Shown here: positions 32,169 to 44,283 of the stretch, in pieces
How the letters are laid out: each line of letters opens with the position of its first letter
Numbering within the stretch: the stretch's first letter is position 1
Assembly (NCBI GenBank): GCA_907165135.1
Contig: OU015569.1
Location: forward strand, 9,796,501-9,860,500
From: Oikopleura dioica
Lineage: Eukaryota > Chordata > Appendicularia > Copelata > Oikopleuridae
Length of the DNA stretch: 64,000 nt
Direction of reading: 5' to 3'
Notes under the pieces: generated by a model
Database searches by the model: none
Told to the model about the DNA's origin: nothing
The model's input: only the letters and a program-made list of their open reading frames with translations
Translations under genes and position numbers: made by a program

Positions 32169-35100
32169 ATGGAAACTTCCACAATGACGACTTGGTTGCC
32201 CACGGAATGGGCACAGCTTGGAAACCGATTTCCTCATTTCACTTTCAAATTTCAAATTCTCCAGAATCCCTCCTTCGAGCCTTTCCTGCCTGCTTACAAA
32301 GAAGTAACTAAACTCAAACGAAGCGAGAGAGCTATTTTTTATCGTCAATTTTAGTCGCTGCTTTTTTATGCTGTTTTCCCGCTCAGCCTGATGCTCCTGC
32401 TACTTTTAGGAACCGGCTTTGAGAAACCCTCTAAGGCGATAGTCTCAAGTTGTAAATGACCTGTTGGTTTCTTATCAGCTCGAGTATTTTCGATTGACCT
32501 AAAGAGAGCGTCGGGATCATGAAACCACCTGTTGCATCAAGCACATTCATGCCTTTAGAAAGCAACCAACTTTATCGCTCATTTTGTACCTCTTTTCAAA
32601 GCTGGATAAGTTTATCTTCTTTACTATTGTTGCCGTGATTGGACGAAAACCGTCGTCTCGAGCAATAAATGCAACCCATCACTCTTCGTGAGCAATGTGA
32701 TTCTGGTGCTGATCACGACGTGCATTCTCGTAGGTGCCTACAGCTGCTTTGGTGCGATGAGAAACGACTATCGCAACATTGTGAACTCTTCCAGGGAGCT
32801 AAAGGTACACAACTATTCAAAATATTTAAAATTTATCTCGCGCCTTCCAGTCCAAAAGTCAGTTTCTAAAAGGACTACTTAAATTACGCGCAGTCTTAAA
32901 TCTGCTTTTCTGAAATAACGAGGCTTATAAATCCAAAAAACACGGCGAAGCTGGTTCGAAAGAAAAATAAAGAGCGCTTTCTCAAACAAATGGGATTGAT
33001 ATGCTCGCGTCTTGAGCGAAGTTTTCAAGTTGTATTTTAGAAACTGGTCGATGAAGTTAACGCGGAGCACATGTTCAAAGAGCAGACGAAAGCCATAACG
33101 GTAAGAATAGACGGAAACTTAAATGATCAGTTGATAATTTGGAGCTGGAAAAAAGTTGGGCAGCGGAACGTGTTGCCGCCAGCCGCAAACTTTCGGCCAT
33201 CAAATTCAACCGTTGACATGTTCCATCATCTTTCGTGGTTGCACTAGGAAAGTGCATGAAATCGCGCCAGTTTTTAATATCCATTTCAACGTCTCATCTC
33301 CGCCTTTGCATAATTTGATAAAAAAAAAACACGTTTTTGAAAATTTATTCATTTCCGAAGCTAGAAAGTTGCCTCTTTCTTACTTCAGTGATTGATGGCA
33401 CGAATTTTCAAGGCGTCACCGAATTCCAGCAAATAAATTACATGCGTAGTTGTGAACATAAAATTCAGAAAGTGCTGCTCAATGCTGAGAAAGGTCTCTC
33501 GGGCGAATTCCAAGAGCGACTTTACAACTTTCGCGTCGCATACCCTTATGTTGGTAAGTAACTCGTGTTCAGAACTGATAAATGCAAAATTTACTGTTCA
33601 GAGTGGCTTCCTCTGCGAATCGGAAACTCGACAATGAACGAAGAGTACGAGCCTGTGATGGAGCGCGCCCAGGAGATCGAAAACTATCGCCTCATAGCTA
33701 GTGGCATCGTCTTCGGCTACCTTTTGTTGCTCGTCGTTATCTGCGTGGCTTCTACCTGCGTCAAGAACTCAACGCTCTTTGTTGGTAAATAGACTCTAAC
33801 GCTTCAGCACTGATATAATCTAAATCTTCAAAGGGAGCATTATTTTGGGATTCCTGGGCCTGCTGATTCTCCACTTCTCCCTCGGCATTCAACTCACCGC
33901 TTCCGTGGCGCTATCCGATCTTTGTATGAACCCAGGAACGTTCACTAGAATCGTCTTTACTTGTATCAGTCCTGTTTGGCTCAATTCCGCGCAGCTGATA
34001 TTCTTTTAGCGCTAATTAATATCGGCCGCTGTCAAATTGGCCTAAGCATGGAACAAGAATTAGTGAACGTGCTAAGCTTATTTTGTGGAAAAGACACTTC
34101 TCGACGAAGGCTGGCTCAATCGCAACGAGATTGACGTGGTGCTGCGTTGCGACCAGGATTCCGAAAAAGTCCAACGCTTTGAGCAATTGCTCCGCGAGCT
34201 GGAGAAGCGCGACGTAAGTCTACTTCTTCCGGGAGATGCGTACACGCGATTCCGTGTCCAAATCAAATGCACCTGATTAATTCAGCTTAGTGAACGCAAT
34301 TTGTACCCTTGAACTGCGATAACAAGCTGGCTATATTTTGTGTTGAATTTCGTTCAACTGAGGAACATGACATCTTTTAAAATCACTCTATCTAGCGGGA
34401 GTTGGAAGAAATAACGCAAGGAATCAATCTCAAATATACAAAACCCGCGAAGAAAGTTCTCCAAGCACAACAACTGCACAACAAGCTCAAAAACAACGTC
34501 GAAGGTGTCCACGACTTGCTTAGCTGCAAACGAACACACAAAGAATACAAGGAAAAGGCGCAAAAAGGCAGACTAAGAAATAAAGAAAAATTGATCGTTA
34601 TTCATGATATCTGAAATAATGAGCGTTTTGGGACCTTGAGAGCAGAATATTATTGATCTTTCGTGTGGAAACTACTTGATGTATTGGTGGATAATGACAG
34701 GAATAACTACTGTCTGTTTGATCCTCGTTGGTGCACTGCTATTTGTCTTGCCAGAAGTGATGTCGACTGTTTCCGTCAATCATCACGAATCGCTGCGGGA
34801 TGAAATAAAAGCTCAATATTCGTAAGTGAACAACTAAAGGATCATGATGATTGACCTTATTTTTTGAAGAAGTCTTTTCTAACTTCTCAATCATTGTGAA
34901 ATAAATATAATTCAGGAAAGAGAACACCCTAAGTTCGTTAAAAACGGGCGTCAGCGGATCTCGCCAGAGCTCTCTTCGTCATCAGCGGCGGCTTGCGCGG
35001 CCCCATTCTCTCGTGACGCTTTCTTTTTCATCTGCCGAAGCAGATCTCTCGGTAACCCCTAACGAAGGAAAATTTGGAACCCCAAATTTAGGCGAAGTCA

Positions 35101-35204
35101 AGAGCGTCTCATCGCCGAAATCAGACTCGAGCTATGAGTCTGGTTTTTGCGAGCTCGACCCAGTTGAATCTTCTTATACCACCGACTGGTCAAGTGACCA
35201 TTAA
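32169..35204 (+). CDS. Tweety homologue (TTYH family membrane protein)
   Basis: Exon 1 (32169-32303) begins after TTTTCTTTCAG, a possible trans-splice or intron acceptor, and reads TWLPTEWAQLGNRFPHFTFKF, the family's N-terminal pattern. Then: TM1 exon 32355-32415; 32611-32804 (VYLLYYCCRDW, TM2 FVSNVILVLITTCILVGAYS); 33041-33100; an extracellular exon around 33140; exon from 33389 (INYMRSCEHKIQKVLLNAEK); exon with TM3 (LIASGIVFGYLLLLVVICVA); exon with GFLGLLILHFSLGIQLTASV-ALSDLCMNP (TM4); exons at about 34087-34213 and 34396 onward (GVHDLLSCKRTHKEYKEKAQ); and TM5 (WIMTGITTVCLILVGALLFVL). The tail is Ser-rich. Tweety proteins were described as volume-regulated or Ca-activated anion channels, and structurally as lipid-binding dimers. 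The intron at 32416-32610 fits GC-AG. Confidence 0.85.
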
Positions 35205-35904
35205 AGAAGGTGTCCCACTACTCTTAGCCGGTGTTTAATTTTGGTGCCCCTTTTTATCAAATGATACTTGATATTTTACGGTGATAATGACACGTTCTTT
35301 TTGCTGATGAAAAAGTTAAACATTCCCTTTCAAGTCGGTATTCGAAACAAAATACTCAAAGTGAAAAGAATGAATCTGACGCCAAAAAAGACGTGGAGGT
35401 GTTCTGGGTGAATCTATATTTTAATTTTTAAGACCTCTGGAAAGATCCTATGGAACGATGCAATCTGCTCCGCTCCCAAAACATGATACGCTCAAGCGCG
35501 AAAAGAATACCTTCGTCACATGTACCTTTAAACACTCATTCTCAAGGCTAAACATATTTAGTTGATGGAGAAAGCCGGTCTTACCTAAACGATGTGCGTT
35601 ATCCGTCTCACGCAACACTCCTTTCCAACTATCACTAACCGACAAGAACTTGGACCGGAAACTCACGAAAAATGTGAGCTTTCTTGTTTATGTTTACCTG
35701 AAAATCACACTGCCATTCATTTGTACTTTTTCTGACCCTTCTCCATATTCCACCGAATTTCTTCAAACCATGCAAATAAAATACGAGTTTCGTAAAGTAC
35801 TAAATTCACTTTTGATTTATTCGTCATTGTAAAGTTTAAACTCAGATGATCCTCGTTAATTTCGCCGCAAAGAAAAAAAAAACACGGCTAGAGAACAACA
35901 AAAA
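35205..35904. other. Intergenic
   Basis: Short stretch between two plus-strand genes. No gene seen. Confidence 0.5.
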
Positions 35905-36393
35905 ATGGACTGGGACTATAGGTTTGTTAGAGGCACTTTAAGTGAGATTAACTAAAAATTTAAGCTTCGATAAGCGTTTAGAAAAAGATGATACGGAGTA
36001 TAGAGAAATTCTTCAAAGACTAGAACGTCTTGCAGGAGAACTGAAAGAAGAGCGACTATCAAAGTGTTTTGAAAAAGGAAGAGATCTTGAACTAAATTTT
36101 ACTTGAATGTTAAATGTTTTGAGTTGCAGGTGAATTAATATCTCTTGCCGAGCCTTTGAAATCAAGGAAGAGGCCCGATTAGAAGATAACACTCCGATCG
36201 AGCTAAAAGCGAAGATATCGCCAGAGATACTCAAAATCACCGAAATCAATATTGAAAATGTTATCGAGAAGCAGAATAAAAAACGAGAGGTTTGATATCA
36301 TTAGATAGCTTGAGTTTGTTATTTTAGTTCAAGGAAAAACGGCGAAAGAAGCCACGAAGTAAAACAGAAGAGTGCTTCTTTTCTTATGAGTAA
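35905..36393 (+). CDS. Small charged helical protein, unknown
   Basis: A first exon MDWDY (35905-35921) can be joined by a 45-base GT-AG intron to FDKRLEKDDTEYREILQRLE-RLAGELKEERLSK. A later exon reads KEEARLEDNTPIELKAKISP and onward (ILKITEINIENVIEKQNKKRE). It joins by a GT-AG intron to a basic end FKEKRRKKPRSKTEECFFSY and a stop at 36391-36393. The junction around 36100-36150 is not resolved. Heptad-like Leu/Ile spacing suggests a coiled coil, and the Lys/Arg-rich tail suggests a nuclear protein (inference). AATAAA motifs follow at about 36453. No family recognised. Confidence 0.5.
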
Positions 36394-39239
36394 AATCAAT
36401 TTAGTTGAAGTTTTGATACGGGAAATCGAAAATCTAAAATAATATTTCGAAAAAATAAATAAAACTACGACAAAGTATGCATACCATACGCATCACCTCT
36501 GCGTCTGAAGTAGTGAGTGCGATTTCCGAAATTCACAGCTGCGTTCCGCACGACTATCTTCTGACACTTTCGCTTCAAAAACGCCGAGTTTACCGATCAA
36601 CAAGCGCTCCCCTTTTATGAGCATTTATAGCTGGCTTGTCCGATTTGTTTAGTAAATTTTAAGAGTTTGCTCTCAAGGCGTTCTGCTCTGTGAAGGCGCA
36701 TATTGAAGCATATTGAAGTCTTCTTTCCAAACAAGCTAAACGAGAAACAATGTCAACTCGAGTATTAGTCAGTCTTTAATTGAGCGATCGTCTTTTCATC
36801 CCACCGGGTGAAGGAGTACTCAAGTACCGCCTCAAAGCGATATGAATGCTTCCGGAAAATCTTGCCAAAACAACGATCTTGTTGAGATCCCCAGCAATCG
36901 TTCTTTGAAAGCCTAAAAAAATACTTTTCTATCTTCTTCGCCTTTCGATCATTCCAACATTTTTGTTCACAATGGTCAATAGTCTGTTTGTGTCAAATCA
37001 CTGAAGTCTAAAATTTGAGATTCGGAAATTGCTGACGACGTTTGTTTAACCTAGGTTTGTTGTTCTTTCGATGGGTTAAGCCCACAATATTTGAATTTTG
37101 GAGTTTTTGATTTAAGCAATTTGAGGTTTATTGTTTCAACCTGGAGTGTGCATGGCCCAATTCAGCTCATAAATTACCCCATGCATCGAATCGACCCGAA
37201 TTTTGGCAGTTTCAGGCTGTTCTTCTTGCGCAGGCGTGACCGCGTAATTCACTTGTCTCACGTGATGAGCCATAATTATACGTAGCGACCTATTTGACCC
37301 ATGGGAAAACGCATAGCGGATATGATCAGTAGATTTCACGCAAAAAGTGTCACAGTAATAGTTCTCATGAAATTCGCGCGAACGTCTCCTTCTCTCCTCT
37401 ATTTCGCGATCGGAAGCGCACTTCCTGAAAGCGATCCTATATTTACACTTGTTTGTAGTTTTGTTTTGTGGAGTTAGTACCCGGCGCTATCAACTTCCGA
37501 GGCGCTTATCCCTCACTCGCATCAGTACACAAAAAAGGTTTCGGACAGTAATTGTTGTTAGCTTTTCGCAAAATACTTCCAAATGTCTCAAGAGCCTCGA
37601 CCGAGTGGCACTTGAGAAGCAAGATTCCGAAGTTAGACTATTTCCGCTCACTCGACAAGTTCTCCAATTTTTTAAGAAGAACGGAATTTTCTTTGAAGGC
37701 TTCAAATTTGGAAGTTTCGAACAATATGATTTCAATCATAAACTCAGCTCAAATTAGAAAAGCAAACAATTTTGCATTGTCTGGCTCGGCTGGAGTTCAA
37801 ATGCATTTGTGTCTGTATCCCACTGAGGAGCTAAAAATAATTTCCTCCAGCCAATAACGCTTGACATCTACAGCTGGCATTGTATGGCCACCCGCTGGGA
37901 CACAAAAGAATAAGGAGAGGATTAGCTGCTCACCAAAGTTCTAAAATTGTAGGGAATTTACACGGGTTCCAGCGGTGCCTGAAATTTTCCAAATTTTAGG
38001 AGTTAGATAAGCCGATCTTGTGGAAACTTAGATTTAGGCCATCGACCAGTTGTTATCAGAGAGATGTAATCCGCGCTGATGAGCAGTGATGCGGGGAAAT
38101 TTTAAAATTTAAATCTTTACAAAAAAATGAGTTTTTGATAAAAAAATATATTTTTCATTAAAATTTCTTATATATATAAAGTCTTCTCGAATATTTTCTG
38201 CTAACTACTTAAGAAAACATCATTTTCGAAAATGGCCATGAAAGTAGATAACTTGAGTGGCGTTCTCTTTTTGGTCCATGTGGAGAGCATTCTTCTGCAG
38301 AAAATTGAAATTGATTTATCACGTGATCGAGATACGATCAAAGGGAACTTTCAATGGGAAGGTGCATCTTGTTAATTGAACGCGCGGCCTTCTGACTTTG
38401 ATCGCGCCTGCTGAGCTGCCCTCCAACAATGTCTACCAAAGAGAAAGCACAGCATGCTTAATGGCTTCTCTGACGGATTGGGTTGAGTGGCTTCCCCGGC
38501 TGGACTCTGCTTTTATCTTTCCGGTGGAAGTAGGCTACGGCAAATGCTCCTCTCATAAACGATTAATATGAGCAAGATCTTTCGCTGTTTATGCATCGCT
38601 TCGACAGCTTCAAAATTTGAATCAAGACTCGGGAAAAACAGGTTTGTTTGGCTGAATGTAGAGGACAAACCAAATCAGCGAAATTAGCGGTCACCGGCAT
38701 GCTATGCACTCCAGTAGTCGCACTGCGGTAAGCAGACCAATATAATCCGCTCAAAAAGATCTGTTGCCGTTGAGCTTAGCAACTAGCTGGGAGCCAGAAT
38801 AAACCGACACACCTCTGACCTCGTAAATCTACTATAATCCTCCGATTTGCAAAAAATTTGAATTTCTCTCGCTCCCAGCGTCAATAAGTCTTCACACCAA
38901 GATGTTTTGTCGGAAATGTTCACGTTAATTTTCTATGAAATGAAAAGGTCTGTCAAATGATGAAAAATAACACGAAATGGAACAACAAAATCAAACAAAA
39001 AAAAAACTTTAAAGCGAGTCTTAATTATTTACGTTCGTCTAGTTTTCGTTCTGCAGACATTCTATTCTAGGGTACACGCTTTTTGAGACATTTCAATAGA
39101 CTAAGTCTATCTTCCTTCACGCTATCGTCAATTACTATTCTCCGGAAGGTGATGAAGATCTGAAAAATTCGCGGCGGGGCACCAGCCACGACCATCTGAT
39201 CAGGTGGTGGGGTTCGCTCGCGTGCGCCATCAGCTGGCC
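36394..39239. other. Gene-poor stretch of 2.8 kb
   Basis: Only short frames in all six directions and no recognised domain. AT-rich patches around 38100-38180. I see no RNA gene or repeat worth naming. Confidence 0.45.
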
Positions 39240-39398
39240 ATGCGCTCTCTGCCAATAAAACCATCCATGCCTAACAATTCGGCAGACAATACTTTTCCAG
39301 CATTACAAAAGTTACAAGCAACCTCGAATTTTTACAAGGAAAAAGCAAAAATAAGAGATTTGATAAAACAAGGAAGACTCTTTCAACGTCGAAAATGA
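39240..39398 (+). CDS. Short upstream open frame overlapping the next start (ATGA)
   Basis: 52 codons from an ATG at 39240, product MRSLPIKPSMPNNSADNTF... with a basic end (KAKIRDLIKQGRLFQRRK). Its stop TGA overlaps the ATG of the next gene in the tetranucleotide ATGA (39395-39398). It may be a translated upstream frame controlling the membrane protein, a small protein of its own, or chance. No family is recognised. Confidence 0.3.
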   Translation: MRSLPIKPSMPNNSADNTFPALQKLQATSNFYKEKAKIRDLIKQGRLFQRRK

Positions 39399-40229
39399 AC
39401 ACAGAGGTAGGTTGAGTAATTAAAGCTGTCACTCTTAATCGAAACGCGGATTTATAAGCAGCAGTGGTTTAATAATGTGCTTCGATATATATTATATCAT
39501 GATGATCGATATGTTGCACCTATGAGATTACTTTAACTGCACCCTTTTCACATTTGCGATTCAAAAAGTGAAAACAAAATTGGTTAACATTTTTATCTTA
39601 GGCACACCTCCGACACATCATGCTGACCCACGAGCTCAAGAGAAACAAGTCACAGGTAAATATACATTTGCATTCAACCATGATTATCAAATTTGACTTT
39701 ATCCTCAACAATTTTTAACAAAGTAATTCAGGTTAAATGCGCACTGGGTTTGCTACTCTTCGCCGGCTTCCTCGCTATCGTCATTGGATGCTCGGTGCTC
39801 TTTTTAACTCTTCGTTCTGACAGCACTAGCAGCTCCCTTGGTCTTCGTTCCGTAGGCATCCTTTTCTTGGCTGCAGGTTTTTTTGGACTCCTCACCGGCT
39901 CCATGGTCCGTTTTTCTGCTAACAAGACTACGCCAGCCGTCCCTACAAGAATATCCCGCTCGAGTGCAAATAGAAACCACCGAATTCCTGCAAGTCGTTC
40001 TTTTCACCGTGAAGACTCCATCTACGTAGAAATCAACGGAGCCGTCTCCCTTCTTCCGAACCGCTTCCCAATGTACCCACAAGAGTTCTTCGACATCGCT
40101 CGACGAGTGAAAGACGAACAAACGAGTTTCGTGGCGAAACTTCCATCTTACGACACTGTGCTCCGCGATTCGAGTGGATCAAAGTTCGAGATCATCCCCT
40201 GTGAGGCGCCCCCACCATATGAACCATGA
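39395..40229 (+). CDS. Two-pass membrane protein with a C-terminal PPPY motif
   Basis: Exons 39395-39406, 39602-39655 and 39732-40229 sum to 564 bases, coding 187 residues, all with GT-AG introns. A short basic N-terminus (MNTEAHLRHIMLTHELKRNK) is followed by two hydrophobic segments: CALGLLLFAGFLAIVIGCSV at about residues 25-45 and SVGILFLAAGFFGLLTGSMV at about 57-77. A long cytoplasmic-looking tail ends in EAPPPYEP. The PPPY motif is a ligand for WW domains, for example those of Nedd4-type ubiquitin ligases (known of the motif; use here inferred). A second Tyr motif, KLPSYDTV, precedes it. The layout recalls small PY-motif adaptor membrane proteins, but I cannot name a family. The start could be chosen differently because of the overlapping upstream frame. 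Confidence 0.7.
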
Positions 40230-40439
40230 ATACTTATCCAGATTATTTATTTCACTGCCGTCGACCCTATGTGAATATATGTCTTATACATGTTGATATC
40301 TTCGTTGTTTTTGTCAAGAATTAAACTCGATTCGCCGAAATCTATCTCTCACAGCTGGCAGCAAAAGACTTTAATAGGAGTATATTTGTAGTTTGATTTC
40401 TGTTTCATTTAAGAAACAACGAGGAATGGCAATGAACAG

Positions 40440-42545
40440 TTATAAAGTGCAGTTTTCTCGATTACATCTTTGCCCTTTGCAGCAACAAAACGCAGCGCCT
40501 GAAGGCGACTCTAGAGACCAGCTACCCATAGCTTCTGGACACTGAGATTTCTCCCTCGTTAGACATTTTGAACGGATTATAAACTCTTCTTTGTTGCGAG
40601 TCGATACCCTCTTCTTAGTTACACAAACTTCGAACTCAGAGCAGATCGTTTCGTTGAGCTGTAAATATGACTATTTTGCTTTCGAATTTTCGCTTACTTG
40701 ATCGTCTGTACACGATGTTCTAACCACTGGCTCCATTCTTGCTTTTATCCTGGTAGCATCGAAGAAGCAGCCCTCTCCATAGTCGATTTCGAACTCCAGG
40801 GCTTGGTAAGATTGTTCTTCCAGAAACCGCTGTCGCTCTAGTCCGCTGTTTGCTGCATCGAAAAGCATACCAACTGCTTCCTCAATTGGCTCTGGTTTTG
40901 GAATGGAGACAAAGAATTTGTTATTCAATCCGTCTACTGTCGCTGATCCATAGGCCTAATAGTGAAAATTCAAAATTCATTCGATTTCTCAATCGATTTT
41001 ACCATTCTTGCGAGATTTTGGGCACCGCTCGTGACATCATTCGGATACGAGACAAGAGACAGGTTTTTGATCATGCATGGAAAATGAAGCCCCAACTGTA
41101 AGTTTGGACTATCTTGCTTCGAAATCTGTCTTCTCCTTCTCTCTTGCCTCCTTGAACCAAACAGATGATCATGAGACTCTTTCCAATCATTTCCGATGAG
41201 CTGCTCGTAGAGATCAATTGCTTGCGAGTCGACATATAAGAGTCCCTTTTGCGGACGAACTGCATCGTTTTGCATCGTTTCGCTATTTCTAGCGATCGAG
41301 CCACTTTTATGCTTGAAATCCGTCACGATCTCCTGTATTTTTTCAAGTCAGCTTTATTTTCTTTTCTTACTTACGGATATTTGGCGGCGGTTCATATGTG
41401 GGATCGACGATACTTGTGGGAACTTCTGCGAAGGAAAGGACTCATCCCAAACGATATCAATGTCGGACTTTTTGAACTCGCATTTCTTACTAAAAAGAAC
41501 CTCGAAGGCAATGAAATTCTTTGTTCCTGTGCTTTTGCTGAGAGAAGAGTGAAAAATTACAGTCTAACGAAAAGGAATTCAGACAGTTCTCGGACCAATT
41601 CAGTCCGAATATTCTAATTTGTTATACAAATTTTTCACTCTAATTTTGAGTAACGGAGTAAGATTTTCCGCCGGAACCAGTTTCATCAGTATTGACACAG
41701 AAAGCGTTTTTGTACGTGAAAAGCGGAGGCTTACAAGGAAGCTTTACTGTCAATGCCCACCAGTTTCCAGGACGCTTTTTCGCTAACAGGGTTATAATTA
41801 CTCGATCAATAATAGTTTTCAATTATCATTAGAAATTTATAACCCGTCGGTAAACGAATACGCCATTTCAAGAGCTGAGTAACCGGTTAGATATTGCAAT
41901 AGAAAGGATTAAATATAAATGAGTAGATGTTTTGCAACGGAAGCGCTAACCGGATCTTGCGGTCTTTGATCGAGACTGGTTTTGACGAAGCGATCTCAGG
42001 CTCCGTGGCGTCAACGTGTGCTGGAACATAAGTTTGTATGCACCTCTGAATTAATAAGACTGTACTTTTTGTTCTCAAAATATGAATCCCACCTCTATGG
42101 TTTCCTTGTATTCAAAAAACGAGTACTGCGTTGTGTTGCGGGCTCCTGGACACTGTTCTTCCTTCATCGACCAATTGCAATAAATGTCGTAGAGTTGAAA
42201 GGAGTTCTTCGCGATAGAGCTCCAGCAGTCCGCACATTTCTCTGAGTCGATGCTAGCTATACAAAACTCGTCACAAGTTCGGCTCGCAACGCGGTAGAAC
42301 TGCGACTCAGATACTTCCTTTTTGAACCCTCTGTAGTATACTTTCAAACAAAGAGATATCTGCGCCCACCATGGAGCGCATCCCCAGAACGTCTCTTTTA
42401 CTTTTCCTTCCGTTCTCACTTTTTCTTCCTCTTCTACCTGCGTTTCTCTCCGTTTTCGTCCGATAATTCCACCGCACAGGACTCTACATGCGTTCGATCT
42501 TTGCAAAAAGGAGCCCAGTAAAAAAAGAAAGTTTATTATTTGCAT
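40440..42545 (-). CDS. Secreted cysteine-rich protein with C-terminal Ly6/activin-receptor-like module
   Basis: Starts at ATG 42545 with a signal peptide (MQIINFLFLLGSFLQRSNAC). A Cys-rich region follows (TCDEFCIASIDSEKCADCWS, YCNWSMKEEQCPG). Several exons come next, around 41950-42050, 41640-41800, 41385-41550 (TGTKNFIAFEVLFSKKCEF), 40990-41325 and 40698-40945 (NKFFVSIPKPEPIEEAVGML, YQALEFEIDYGEGCFFDAT). The last exon, 40440-40658, is exactly in phase after a 39-base intron and holds TICSEFEVCVTKKRVS, then KSQCPEAMGSWSL and FCCCKGQRCNRENC. The CC...CN ending after spaced cysteines is the signature of Ly6/uPAR and of activin-type receptor ectodomains. No kinase or membrane anchor follows. Overall family unknown; a secreted binding protein is likely. 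Some middle exon borders are approximate. Confidence 0.55.
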
Positions 42546-43022
42546 TAAAAAAACAAGTCGAACTATACGAGCAAAAAAATACTCTCGTACTATTGAATGA
42601 TAAGGAGCAAATCTAGATATCCGCCGAGGCACTTCAAACAGCGCCACCAAGTCATGATGAATCGATAAGGCCATTTGATAAATTACAAGTTTATATAAAG
42701 CTACCGAACTACAACTAAGACGACCAACGAAGATAAATGGCGAGGACGCATCCTGTAATGCAAGTAAACATGTATTCTAAACATGTTGGATAAACGTGCT
42801 GAATATAATAATCAACAAGGACTTTTCTAAAGGAAAAACTCCTCCGCGACGACACTTTTTTACACTGATCCGTGTGCCTCATTTTGATAAATAGTTTGAA
42901 TTATATTTGAATAAATACATAAAAAAGAAGTAAGATAGTTCATTCTTCGTCATTTTTGTCCTGCCAGCTGAATCTTTTCTTCAACAAATTAGCAAAGTGC
43001 TGATCTAAAAGTACTATAGACC
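42546..43022. other. Intergenic
   Basis: Between two minus-strand genes. It includes the 3' region of the sulfotransferase at 43023 and the promoter of the secreted protein. No gene seen. Confidence 0.5.
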
Positions 43023-44283
43023 TTAGTCGTTGGTTTTTCTCTCACCGAAAGGTTTAAAGAACTTCATCAACTTCTTCTGAAGATAAGGTTCGAACTCCCA
43101 CCCGTTCGATCGCCCTTTGCCTTTTCCAAGACAATTTGGAACTCCGTCTTTGTTGAGGCAGTAAAGTCCGCGTTCCTCGGACCACTTGAAAGAGTTTTCT
43201 GATAGCTCGACAGGAACATCGAGAAAATTTTGTATTCGCTCGAGCTCTGTCCAAGGCGAATCTTTCATCTAAACATATGATGAGCTTTTTTTATTATTGA
43301 GGGTTGTTCTTACGGTGGAACCATCAACGACAAGAACTTTTTCGGGCGAGAAAAACTTCAGATATGTCATGTGATAGACCGAATACAATCCGTCAGTCAA
43401 GATGAGTTCCCTCAGAGTAGAATCTTTTGTTGAGAACGGATACTTTCTTTGATTATACAAGTCGTAGAGATCTTCGACGAAACGGTAAAAATTTCCAAAA
43501 CGATTTGCCAGCATCCCTTTGAACTCGATGTTGAGGTCGTCTATTGTGGCATTCAAGCGTTGTTGGAATTCTTCGAAGTCTTTTCCAAGATCGTCGATCT
43601 AAAGAAATACATGCTTAAGAAATACACGATTAATTACCTTGTGCTCCTTCTGCTGGCGTTGTAAAGAGTTGGGACTCAGGTGCAAAATATGAAGATATCG
43701 GGACAATGTTCTCTGCACATTGTCGCACACAATAAGTATTATCTTCGTGTCTGGGCTCATCGCATGAATCCGTTCGGCTGTTGGCAGTGTCTTAAATTAC
43801 GAAAGCATGAGAAGAGGTCTAGTTCTTGTTGATGCTCACTTTGTAGTAAGTTGGAGTCTTTTCAAAAACAATCTTGTGCTTGCCTGCACTTCTGCGAGTC
43901 AGCAAAGCGTCATAATAACTGTATCCTTTTTCGTAGTAGCGATTGAAGAAATAAGTCTCGCCGATGTCGTAAACTCTTGAGTGTTGAGAAAGAAACTTCG
44001 ATACTGCCCCTGTTCCGCATTTCATTACTCCCGTAATGATAAACTAAAGAAGGGTTAAATTAATCTTGAGCCAGGACTGTAAAATACTTACGCCAGGCAA
44101 GGTTCCATTGTAGTGTTCTTTCAGAACTTTGTTTGGGCGAAAGTAACTAGTGAGAAATCGAGGCAAAGGGTAAAACCCATCATTTGCAGTTGAAAGATCG
44201 TAGTTTATAAAAGAAGAAATGGCAAGAAGAATGAGTATGACTGATAAAGGCTCATTTTGTTTCGAGTTTACTAGGGCTTCCAA
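43023..44283 (-). CDS. Heparan-sulfate-type sulfotransferase (HS3ST/NDST-like)
   Basis: Five exons (44092-44283, 43840-44043, 43638-43790, 43314-43598, 43023-43268) sum exactly to 1080 bases, coding 359 residues, with GT-AG introns of about 39-50 bases. It is type II membrane: N-terminal anchor LSVILILLAISSFINYDL, then a lumenal sulfotransferase domain. The 5'-phosphosulfate loop is IITGVMKCGTGAVSKFL. Next comes GETYFFNRYYEKGYSYY, then FEKTPTYY, the 3'-phosphate region KIILIVCDNVQRTLSRYLH and, near the end, GLYCLNKDG...CLGKGKGR. This order is that of heparan sulfate glucosaminyl 3-O- and N-sulfotransferases, which use PAPS to sulfate glucosamine. The usual RDP in the 3' site reads CDN here. 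Position specificity cannot be told. Confidence 0.85.

Noticed and set aside
32688-34272. First thought: prominin, from multiple membrane helices and Cys-containing loops
   Set aside because: The N-terminal pattern, the SVALSDLCMNP block and the LLSCKRTHKEY block are those of tweety proteins.
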